Source: an uncultured Clostridia bacterium
GTDB taxonomy: Bacteria > Bacillota > Clostridia > Christensenellales > CAG-138
Direction: 5' to 3'
Length of the DNA stretch: 5,899 nucleotides
Assembly: GCA_937894955.1 (NCBI GenBank)
Contig: CALAXO010000074.1
Coordinates: forward strand, 1 to 5,899
How positions within the stretch are numbered: position 1 is the first letter of the stretch; every line of letters begins with the position of its first letter. A program made the position numbers and the translations under genes. Positions 1 through 4,854 of this stretch are shown one piece after another. The notes under the pieces were generated by a model that did not search any database, was not told the origin of the DNA, and saw only the letters and a program-made list of their open reading frames with translations.

Positions 1-83
1 CCCGCCGTATTGTTGAATTGCCGTACAGCACAGCTCAAAACCGCTGTCACAACCGCAAAACCAATCAATGAAAAAGTATCCAT
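1..83 (-). CDS. spoIIIAD: Stage III sporulation protein AD, N-terminal part (cut by window edge)
   Basis: This is the first 27 codons of a gene that runs off the left edge. It begins with ATG at 83 and reads MDTFSLIGFAVVTAVLSCAV, a hydrophobic start that fits the first membrane segment of SpoIIIAD. It lies 30 bp after the spoIIIAC stop, the position SpoIIIAD has in the conserved spoIIIAA-AH operon. SpoIIIAD is a small polytopic membrane protein of the SpoIIIA-SpoIIQ channel in the mother-cell-derived membrane around the forespore. Upstream of the ATG the sequence is purine-rich (GGGAAC), but there is no strong Shine-Dalgarno site. The call rests mainly on gene order and hydrophobicity, because too little protein is visible for motif recognition. 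Confidence 0.8.
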   Translation of the reverse strand, partial: MDTFSLIGFAVVTAVLSCAVRQFNNTA

Positions 84-113
84 TTGCGTTTCGTTCCCGT
101 TTCGGAGCTTTCG

Positions 114-311
114 TCAATACAATTCAAACACGCTTCGAACATTTCCGAAAAGCGTTGCAATAAGACCGATTACCATCGTCAAAACAATTACAAGCCCTGC
201 AAGTGCGGTCAGCATTGCAATGTCGTCGCGCCCTGTCTGCTTCAGAAGCTGGCACGCAACCGCAACAAGAATCCCGATGCCCGCAATGCGAAAAACAATA
301 TCTATGCCCAT
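114..311 (-). CDS. spoIIIAC: Stage III sporulation protein AC
   Basis: This 65-residue protein has the usual SpoIIIAC length and pattern: a start MGIDIVFRIAGIGILVAVAC, a short polar stretch around LKQTGRDD (23-30), and a second hydrophobic segment from about 32 to 54. The two membrane helices and the G-[IV]-G core of the first are typical of the family. SpoIIIAC is an integral membrane component of the SpoIIIA-SpoIIQ channel that links mother cell and forespore. The ATG at 311 is preceded by GAGGAAA (317-323) at good spacing. The gene sits 71 bp after spoIIIAB and 30 bp before spoIIIAD, as expected for the spoIIIA operon. Nothing is truncated. The identification is secure. Confidence 0.93.
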   Translation of the reverse strand: MGIDIVFRIAGIGILVAVACQLLKQTGRDDIAMLTALAGLVIVLTMVIGLIATLFGNVRSVFELY

Positions 312-382
312 CGTTTTTTCCTCGTTTAATTCGGTAAATACTTATATTTTTTACATTATGCGTCCGGTGCATTATCCAAAGC

Positions 383-877
383 CTAAATTATCATCAGTGC
401 CACCGCTGCCCCCAGCAGAGCAGATAAGGATACAGCCAGTCTGCTTTTTTGCGCAAAAGCCGCACACTGTATTTTTTCCTTTTCAGACAGCTGCTTTAGT
501 GTACCTTCAAGACGCCTGAGCTCTGTTTCGGCGTCATTGGAACCGAAATGCTCCGCAAACCCGTCAGCAATTGCGCCGACATCCTCGTTCAGAATCAATT
601 CGTGCCTATGCCGACGCCACCCTTCACCAAATCCTGCACCATTTGTCAGTTCATCGCTCATTATTCTCCAGAATTCCCGCAGGCTTCCGCGCGCCGCAAG
701 CAATGACGCAAGAGATTTAACGTCCGTCCGCTCATATTTCAATGCTGCCTCAAGCACCTTTAAATCAGATAAGAAACCGCACAATGTGTTTTGGCGGATT
801 TTGTATTTTTCGGCAGCAACCTTTCCTGCTGTAATGCAGATGCAGAACACTGCGACGGCAAACAAAAGTTTCAGCAC
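383..877 (-). CDS. spoIIIAB: Stage III sporulation protein AB
   Basis: This protein has the SpoIIIAB layout: an N-terminal membrane helix (residues about 2-18), a mostly helical charged middle, and a C-terminal hydrophobic tail (about 149-164, ending ALMII). The stretch FAEHFGSNDAETEL (about 108-121) matches the family's F-x-x-x-[LF]-G-x-x-D region. SpoIIIAB resembles type II secretion GspF-like proteins and is a membrane part of the SpoIIIA channel. I chose GTG at 877 as the start. It overlaps the spoIIIAA stop (GGTGCTGA), gives 164 residues, close to the usual length of about 170, and puts the membrane helix at the N-terminus. A GGAG lies 12 nt upstream, which is long spacing, so translational coupling is likely. 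An in-frame ATG at 940 would add 21 polar residues inside spoIIIAA and is less likely. Confidence 0.9.
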   Translation of the reverse strand: MLKLLFAVAVFCICITAGKVAAEKYKIRQNTLCGFLSDLKVLEAALKYERTDVKSLASLLAARGSLREFWRIMSDELTNGAGFGEGWRRHRHELILNEDVGAIADGFAEHFGSNDAETELRRLEGTLKQLSEKEKIQCAAFAQKSRLAVSLSALLGAAVALMII

Positions 878-1827
878 CGCGTAATTTGTCTCCGTTTGTT
901 TCCACCCAAAATATCGGTCTCGTGCAGTGATATTCCGCACGAAGTTCTTCTCAACAAAAAGACTTTTGTAAACAGTCCGTCTTCAACCGCTTGTCGGAGC
1001 CATACTTTACTTCTCAATTGAGCCGTATTTCCCGCATGAATCGATGCAATAACCGCAATGCCGTATTTTGCCGCTTCTGAAACTGCCTCCGTATCGATTG
1101 TGCCCGACAGTTCATCGGTTATTATGACATCAGGTGCCATGCTGCGAACAAGCATCGGAATTGCAGCAGCCTTAGGTATCCCTTCCATAATGTCTGTCCT
1201 TGTTCCGAGATTCATGGCGGCGTGTCCCTCAGTTGTTCCGGAAAGTTCATTTCGTTCATCCGCAACTGCAACGCGCAGCGGGCGCGGAACACCTATTCCG
1301 TCCGATAAACAACGCGCACAGTCGCGAATAAATGTTGTCTTTCCTGCACCCGGAGGGGCGGCAATAATTACCGACAAGGGTATGCTGCCATCAAAAAACT
1401 TCTCAACAAAACGCTCTGCACAGCCGATAACTTCGCGCGGGATTCGGATATTAAAGCTTGTAACCGCGGTCAACCGTGTCACTTTCCCGTTTTCATAAAG
1501 AGGCTTTCCGCATATTCCGACCCTTGCCCCGCCCGCAAGCGTCACATAGCCCTGCAGCAGCTCCTGTTCACGTGCAAAAACCGAATGCCCGCACATTGCC
1601 TCCAGCATTTCACATGCTTCAGTTTTTGTAAACGGTTTGAGATGCAAAAAAACTTGCTCACCCCGTCTGCCCGCTGCCTGCATCGGTCTGTCCGTAATAA
1701 ATCTGATTTCATCCGCTCTTCCACCCTCAAGAATCTGCTCAACCGCACAGCGAAATCGCTGCGGAATAATGCGTACTATCTCTTTTTCAGCCGTCGTTAA
1801 TGTACTTATTCTCGACTTTGTTTCCAT
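871..1827 (-). CDS. spoIIIAA: Stage III sporulation protein AA, ATPase of the SpoIIIA channel
   Basis: This 318-residue protein is a RecA-like/secretion-type ATPase and the first gene of the spoIIIA operon. The N-terminal domain has the family signature DEIRFITDRPM (39-49), then GYVTLAGGARVGICG (93-107). The Walker A loop is APPGAGKTT (157-165) with K163 and T164; a conserved RTDIMEG (210-216) follows; the Walker B strand is DVIITDE (233-239), and ASIHAG (261-266) carries a conserved histidine. SpoIIIAA is thought to power or assemble the mother-cell side of the SpoIIIA-SpoIIQ channel, and ATP binding is needed for sporulation in Bacillus subtilis. The first Walker A position is Ala instead of Gly, while the rest is intact. 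The ATG at 1827 has GAGGAAG (1832-1838) four bases away. A strong sigma-E promoter lies upstream, and the 3' end overlaps spoIIIAB. Confidence 0.97.
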   Translation of the reverse strand: METKSRISTLTTAEKEIVRIIPQRFRCAVEQILEGGRADEIRFITDRPMQAAGRRGEQVFLHLKPFTKTEACEMLEAMCGHSVFAREQELLQGYVTLAGGARVGICGKPLYENGKVTRLTAVTSFNIRIPREVIGCAERFVEKFFDGSIPLSVIIAAPPGAGKTTFIRDCARCLSDGIGVPRPLRVAVADERNELSGTTEGHAAMNLGTRTDIMEGIPKAAAIPMLVRSMAPDVIITDELSGTIDTEAVSEAAKYGIAVIASIHAGNTAQLRSKVWLRQAVEDGLFTKVFLLRRTSCGISLHETDILGGNKRRQITRC

Positions 1828-1855
1828 CGTTCTTCCTCACTTTCTTCAGTTTCCG

Positions 1856-1868
1856 CCGGACCGTCCGG
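1856..1868. repeat. GC-rich palindrome in the spoIIIA leader
   Basis: CCGGACCGTCCGG is a 13-bp perfect inverted repeat with a single central base. In the spoIIIA transcript it can fold as a 5-bp GC stem with a 3-base loop, and it ends 17 nt before the Shine-Dalgarno site of spoIIIAA. It could be an mRNA hairpin that tunes translation or a small operator, but a single palindrome of this length can also be chance. Confidence 0.4.
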
Positions 1869-1924
1869 TTCTTAATGTGCCGGAGCGTTTTTGTCTAACA
1901 GCTCAGCTCATCGACTCTCGATAA

Positions 1925-1954
1925 ATGGTATGTACATGCTTCGATCGATATGAC
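1925..1954 (-). promoter_or_regulatory. Sigma-E type promoter of the spoIIIA operon
   Basis: On the minus strand, GTCATATC (1947-1954) is followed after exactly 14 nt by CATACCAT (1925-1932). This closely matches the known sigma-E pattern (KMATATT-like -35 element, 13-15 nt spacer, CATACAMT-like -10 element). Transcription would begin near 1918 and leave a leader of about 90 nt before the spoIIIAA ATG at 1827. The spoIIIA operon is known to be sigma-E dependent in Bacillus subtilis, so sequence and expectation agree. The spacer holds the palindrome TCGATCGA (1941-1948), whose meaning is unclear. Confidence 0.8.
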
Positions 1955-1988
1955 CGTCCAGCATAGGGCAGTTTGCAAAACAGTAAGC

Positions 1989-2015
1989 AAAAAGACGATA
2001 TAGCCGCGTCTTTTT
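1989..2015 (-). terminator. Short A/T-flanked hairpin, possible terminator of the membrane protein gene
   Basis: The arms AAAAAGACG (1989-1997) and CGTCTTTTT (2007-2015) are perfectly complementary around a 9-nt loop. Read on the minus strand, the hairpin lies 44 bp after the stop of the upstream gene and ends in a run of five T. It therefore fits a weak intrinsic terminator that separates that gene from the spoIIIA promoter. The same structure works in either direction. The G/C core of the stem is only four pairs, so efficiency is uncertain. Confidence 0.5.
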
Positions 2016-2058
2016 AAACAGAGTTGCTGCATCATATTCGGTTATGTCGGGTTACGGT

Positions 2059-2676
2059 TTATTCATTTCCAACGTTCGATGATTTACTGTTCACTCGGCT
2101 CATATGCCCTCGTACGGTATTTTCAAGAATACCGCCGATTTCACAGGCCGCCGCAAAAGCCGCAATACCTATCATCTGTGCATCACAGACTTCCGTTGAC
2201 AGCCGCACCGCTCCATATCCAATGCTGATATACTCAATTGCAAATTCTGCCAGCCCTCTGAATACGGGTGCAAGCACTGCTGCACATGCAAATGCGGAAA
2301 TATCATGACGTATTCCGAAAAACAAAGCTGTAATCAGAACGGCCAAACCATATAAATAATTCGCCGTTTCAGAATTTTGCATCAGAAAATTTGTCAGCAG
2401 ACAGACAATTCCGAATACAAAAGCAAGCGGGATTACCTTATTTGCGGCACCATTTGCGGCAGCAAAAACGGCCGGACCCACAATTATCGGAACCAACCCG
2501 AAATTCAATTCAATTTCCGGTGTTGGGTTCAGCAAAAAAGCTTTAAGACAGATAACGCAGATAAGCCAATAAATAACATGCGTTTTCTTTGTTCCCGTTC
2601 CCTCAACGGTATGCCGCATCACTCCCGTTAATGTCAAAAGAAACAAAACTATTGCCGTCATTGCCGCAATCGACAT
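2059..2676 (-). CDS. Polytopic membrane protein of unknown function, sporulation neighbourhood
   Basis: I do not recognise a named family. The 205-residue protein is strongly hydrophobic, with likely membrane helices at about 2-20, 33-49, 60-76, 81-99, 107-122 and 126-149, possibly another at 168-181, and a polar Ser/Asn-rich tail (about 189-205). No signal peptide cleavage site, enzyme motif or metal ligand cluster stands out. Notable spots are the loop NPTPEIE (50-56) between helices 2 and 3 and RHD at 123-125. The ATG at 2676 has a strong GGGAGG (2683-2688) six bases away, so the gene is very likely translated. It lies between spoIIIAA and the divergent ymxH-sigK pair, and a sigma-E-like promoter can be drawn upstream (2733-2761). 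A role in sporulation is inferred from context only. Confidence 0.85.
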   Translation of the reverse strand: MSIAAMTAIVLFLLTLTGVMRHTVEGTGTKKTHVIYWLICVICLKAFLLNPTPEIELNFGLVPIIVGPAVFAAANGAANKVIPLAFVFGIVCLLTNFLMQNSETANYLYGLAVLITALFFGIRHDISAFACAAVLAPVFRGLAEFAIEYISIGYGAVRLSTEVCDAQMIGIAAFAAACEIGGILENTVRGHMSRVNSKSSNVGNE

Positions 2677-2732
2677 GCAAAACCTCCCGCTCCGAAATTT
2701 ATTATCAGCGTTTGCTTAATCATAATGCTGTC

Positions 2733-2761
2733 AGCTTATGCAGCTTGAAAAGAATTTATAC
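2733..2761 (-). promoter_or_regulatory. Possible sigma-E-like promoter of the membrane protein gene
   Basis: On the minus strand, GTATAAA (2755-2761) and CATAAGCT (2733-2740) are separated by 14 nt, the spacing typical of sigma-E promoters. The -10 keeps CATA and the final T of the consensus; the -35 keeps only the ATA core. The leader to the ATG at 2676 would be about 50 nt. The match is clearly weaker than that upstream of spoIIIAA. Confidence 0.35.
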
Positions 2762-2816
2762 ATCTCGACTGTTTTTTATGAACTAAGGATTAAATCGTTC
2801 TTCCGGGCATTTACAT

Positions 2817-2857
2817 GCATATGCTTTTATGAAAATATTTTCGACATTTCAGTCGAA
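2817..2857 (+). promoter_or_regulatory. Palindrome cluster in the ymxH-sigK leader
   Basis: Three inverted repeats crowd the 40 bp before the ymxH Shine-Dalgarno site. GCATATGC (2817-2824) and GAAAATATTTTC (2831-2842) are perfect palindromes. TTCGAC (2840-2845) and GTCGAA (2852-2857) form a 6-bp stem with a 6-nt loop that ends one base before GGAGG. They could be a protein-binding site for control of the sigma-K gene or an mRNA hairpin next to the ribosome site. I could not place a convincing promoter for ymxH-sigK here. Confidence 0.3.
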
Positions 2858-2858
2858 C

Positions 2859-2863
2859 GGAGG
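2859..2863 (+). promoter_or_regulatory. Ribosome binding site that fixes the ymxH start
   Basis: GGAGG ends six bases before the ATG at 2870. It decides that start over an in-frame ATG at 2738, which has no such site and would add 44 residues unlike the family. Confidence 0.85.
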
Positions 2864-2869
2864 CGAATT

Positions 2870-3127
2870 ATGGCAAACACAACTTTTTGTGAGCTGCGTG
2901 AAAAGGAAATAATCAACATATGCGACGGTGCGCGGCTTGGGTGCATATGTGACCTTGAAATTGACGACTGCACGGGTACGATATGTTCGATCGTTGTTCC
3001 CGGGCCATCACGTTTCTTGGGACTTTTACGCAATTCTGAAGAACTTGTTATCCCGTTCTGCAAAATTCAAAAGATCGGCGATGACGTGATACTGGTCGAT
3101 ATTGCAAATGCACGCAGACAGTGCTGA
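2870..3127 (+). CDS. ymxH: YlmC/YmxH family PRC-barrel sporulation protein
   Basis: This 85-residue protein is a single PRC-barrel-like domain of the YlmC/YmxH family. Family marks are KEIINICDGARLG (12-24), DLEID (28-32), the IVVPGPSRFLGL turn (41-52), LVIPF (59-63) and KIGDDVILVDI (68-78). Its molecular function is not established; members occur in spore formers and are expressed during sporulation. Eight of 85 residues are cysteine (7, 18, 25, 27, 34, 39, 64, 85), as I recall for the clostridial branch, which might point to metal binding or disulfide-linked packing. The gene is 36 bp upstream of sigK on the same strand and probably shares its transcript. The family call is firm; whether it is the orthologue of YmxH or YlmC is not resolved. 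Confidence 0.9.
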   Translation: MANTTFCELREKEIINICDGARLGCICDLEIDDCTGTICSIVVPGPSRFLGLLRNSEELVIPFCKIQKIGDDVILVDIANARRQC

Positions 3128-3149
3128 CGGTAGGCCCTGAAAATTCGGA

Positions 3150-3155
3150 AAGGAG
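3150..3155 (+). promoter_or_regulatory. Ribosome binding site that fixes the pro-sigma-K start
   Basis: AAGGAG lies eight bases before the GTG at 3164. Downstream in-frame ATG codons at residues 12 and 18, which would drop most of the pro-sequence, have no comparable site. This supports synthesis of an extended pro-protein. Confidence 0.8.
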
Positions 3156-3163
3156 CGAATGCT

Positions 3164-3862
3164 GTGTTTGATTTTATTGCGCAGATATTCAGAAATATGT
3201 TTGTGTTTGTGGGCATGGTCACAAGCAAAAGCGGCTTCCCCCACGCTTTAACGCAGGAAGAGGAACAGGTACTGTTAAAAAGACTTGCAGCAGGCGATGA
3301 TGACGCACGTGACAAGCTCATTGAACATAATCTTCGACTCGTTGCGCATATCGCAAAAAAGTACACGACACGCGGCCGTGATGCGGATGATCTTATCTCA
3401 ATCGGTACTGTCGGACTCATAAAAGCAGTCGGAAGCTTCGACGCAAACAAGGGGCGGACACTGTCCGCCTTTGCAGCAAGATGCATTGAAAACGAGATAC
3501 TGATGTCTGTCCGTGCGGAAAAGAAGAAGAATAACGAAGTCTCCTTGGATGAACCGCTCGGCACGGACAGGGACGGAAACGAAATCACACTTGCGGATGT
3601 TATCGCAAGTGCCGAAAACCCCGTTGCCGATACTGCAATCAATAACTCGGCGTGCCGCGCCGTGCGGAGTGCCGCACAAAGCATCTTGGACGAGCGCGAA
3701 CGCATCGTTATCGAAATGCGGTACGGTTTTTCAAACGGCATTGCCATGCCGCAGCGCGAAGTAGGTAAAAAACTCGGCATATCGCGTTCATATGTATCAC
3801 GCATCGAAAAACGCGCTCTTGCAAAGCTGAACAGCTGTCTCAGCAGCAAACATGATGCTTAA
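3164..3862 (+). CDS. sigK: RNA polymerase sporulation sigma factor, pro-sigma-K
   Basis: This 232-residue protein is the late mother-cell sigma factor, which directs coat, cortex and mother-cell lysis genes. Region 2 carries IEHNLRLVAHIAKKY (53-67), DDLISIGTVGLIKAV (75-89) and AARCIENEILM (104-114); region 4.2 has the helix-turn-helix REVGKKLGISRSYVSRIEKR (198-217). The set LDEPLGTDRDGNEI (128-141) is a sigma-E/K mark, and FPHALT (25-30) matches the FPQPLS of Bacillus subtilis sigma-K. The N-terminus before it (MFDFIAQIFRNMFVFVGM) is hydrophobic and looks like the pro-sequence removed by SpoIVFB; by alignment the cut would fall near residues 18/19. The start is GTG with AAGGAG upstream. The reading frame is whole, with no skin-type insertion. 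It converges on the next gene with 54 bp between stops and no clear terminator. Confidence 0.95.
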   Translation: MFDFIAQIFRNMFVFVGMVTSKSGFPHALTQEEEQVLLKRLAAGDDDARDKLIEHNLRLVAHIAKKYTTRGRDADDLISIGTVGLIKAVGSFDANKGRTLSAFAARCIENEILMSVRAEKKKNNEVSLDEPLGTDRDGNEITLADVIASAENPVADTAINNSACRAVRSAAQSILDERERIVIEMRYGFSNGIAMPQREVGKKLGISRSYVSRIEKRALAKLNSCLSSKHDA

Positions 3863-3916
3863 ATCTGTTGAACAATCAGCTCATTCAACCCAGTCGCAAG
3901 CAGAAACAAATTGGTT

Positions 3917-4825
3917 TCATTCTGACATCTGTGCGGGTTTGCTGCTGTACAAATTCATTCTTCCGCGCTTTCCTATGAGGTGTACGGCACCTACTTTTGA
4001 CAACACACGAAGAGCTGTTTGCGCCGTTTTTCGAGGTATTTGCGCATAGGCTGCAAGTTCTGCCGACGTGAACTCTGTTCGAAGACTTGTCGGGAGCAAA
4101 GTTCGCCAGCCTTGCTGCCCGCAAATCAAAATCGAGCCGCGCAGTGCGACAGGAATGCGTTCAAAACGCTCTGTCGTGCTGCGCCTTCTGCACCCACGTT
4201 TTTTTACGGGTGCGTTTTCAAGTCTGTATTCATCCGTATCAACAAGCAAAAGCAGGATATTCAGGTTGTTGTGTTCAATAACTTCCGCAAGCTTGTATAA
4301 CTCAAAAAAAGCATCAAAAAACGACCCGCGTTTCGGACTTTTTCGTCGTTTGCCTATTTCTCCCGTTGCAGCGTTGAGTTTGACTATATGCTTTTCAAGC
4401 GGAATCGGGTACACCACGGTGACGCAATCCGAAATCAAAAGCAAGGGCAGTTTTTTTCTGAGAACATTGAATGAAGCTGTCTGCACCTCGAAAATACCGC
4501 TTTCGTTTTTCACATCGACGATGCTGTTTCCGACCCTTGATTCATGTTTTGAAGCATCGGGTTCGATAAAGTATTTTATCACAGAATGCATTTTCTTTTC
4601 CGAGAGTGTGCCGATTCCGCCCGATGCACGAGCAGCTTCAGCATCTGCGGCAAAGCAGGCGCGAAAAAAATCGCTTTCATTATTCCAGTTTCTCTTTTGC
4701 AGCATTTGCCTCTGCACATCGATTTTATGGAGTGTTTCTGCTCCGACCGGTTCTTCGCTCACGTTTCTTTGTTTTTCGTTATCGCTGCTGTTTTCAGCGT
4801 TTTGAAAGACTTCCTTCATCTGCAC
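3917..4825 (-). CDS. Uncharacterised protein, possible PD-(D/E)XK-like domain with C-terminal winged helix
   Basis: This 302-residue protein has no name I can give. Residues 1-50 are polar and probably disordered. From about 79 to 203 runs a conserved-looking core: MHSVIKYFIEPD (79-90), HESRVGNSIVDV (94-105), GIFEVQTASF (110-119), TVVYPI (136-141), RRKSPKRGS (160-168) and DTDEYRLE (196-203). The spacing of E95, D104 and E113-x-Q115 on predicted strands resembles a PD-(D/E)XK nuclease fold with Gln in place of Lys. A basic linker follows, then a winged helix (about 248-297), with TSAELAAYAQIPRKTAQTAL (253-272) as its helix-turn-helix. I recall similar two-part proteins in gut Clostridia. DNA binding is likely; cleavage is a guess. 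The start is uncertain: GTG at 4825 or ATG at 4819, neither with a clear ribosome site. It follows the phosphatase gene by 29 bp. Confidence 0.8.
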   Translation of the reverse strand: MQMKEVFQNAENSSDNEKQRNVSEEPVGAETLHKIDVQRQMLQKRNWNNESDFFRACFAADAEAARASGGIGTLSEKKMHSVIKYFIEPDASKHESRVGNSIVDVKNESGIFEVQTASFNVLRKKLPLLLISDCVTVVYPIPLEKHIVKLNAATGEIGKRRKSPKRGSFFDAFFELYKLAEVIEHNNLNILLLLVDTDEYRLENAPVKKRGCRRRSTTERFERIPVALRGSILICGQQGWRTLLPTSLRTEFTSAELAAYAQIPRKTAQTALRVLSKVGAVHLIGKRGRMNLYSSKPAQMSE

Positions 4826-4854
4826 AAACTGCTTAATTCAATTCTCGGGCAGCA

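Noticed and set aside
878..940. Upstream ATG at 940 as the start of spoIIIAB
   Set aside because: It adds 21 polar residues inside spoIIIAA and moves the membrane helix away from the N-terminus; the GTG at 877 overlapping the spoIIIAA stop fits the family length.
1941..1948. TCGATCGA palindrome inside the promoter spacer as an operator
   Set aside because: An 8-bp palindrome is common by chance and there is no second copy nearby to support a binding site.
2756..2784. Plus-strand sigma-E-like promoter TTATACA-14 nt-TATGAACT for ymxH-sigK
   Set aside because: Only the ATA core of the -35 and about five of eight -10 positions agree, and the -10 lacks the initial C; too weak to call.
2738..2869. 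ATG at 2738 as the start of the ymxH-like gene
   Set aside because: The 44 extra residues do not match the family, and GGAGG stands directly before the ATG at 2870.
3067..3849. Minus-strand ORF of 260 codons antisense to sigK
   Set aside because: It lies opposite an unmistakable sigma-K gene, has a biased Ser/Ala/Arg-rich composition typical of an antisense shadow, and shows no ribosome site or recognisable domain.
3164..3862. Skin-like element or frameshift in sigK
   Set aside because: The reading frame is continuous from region 2 through region 4, with no recombinase gene or break.
3867..3889. Inverted repeat GTTGAA/TTCAAC as a terminator between sigK and the convergent gene
   Set aside because: Six A/T-rich pairs around an 11-nt loop with no T run on either strand do not make an intrinsic terminator.
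4068..4805. Plus-strand ORF of 245 codons opposite the nuclease-like gene
   Set aside because: Ser/Phe/Arg-rich shadow translation with no domain; the minus-strand frame has clear domain structure and a winged helix.
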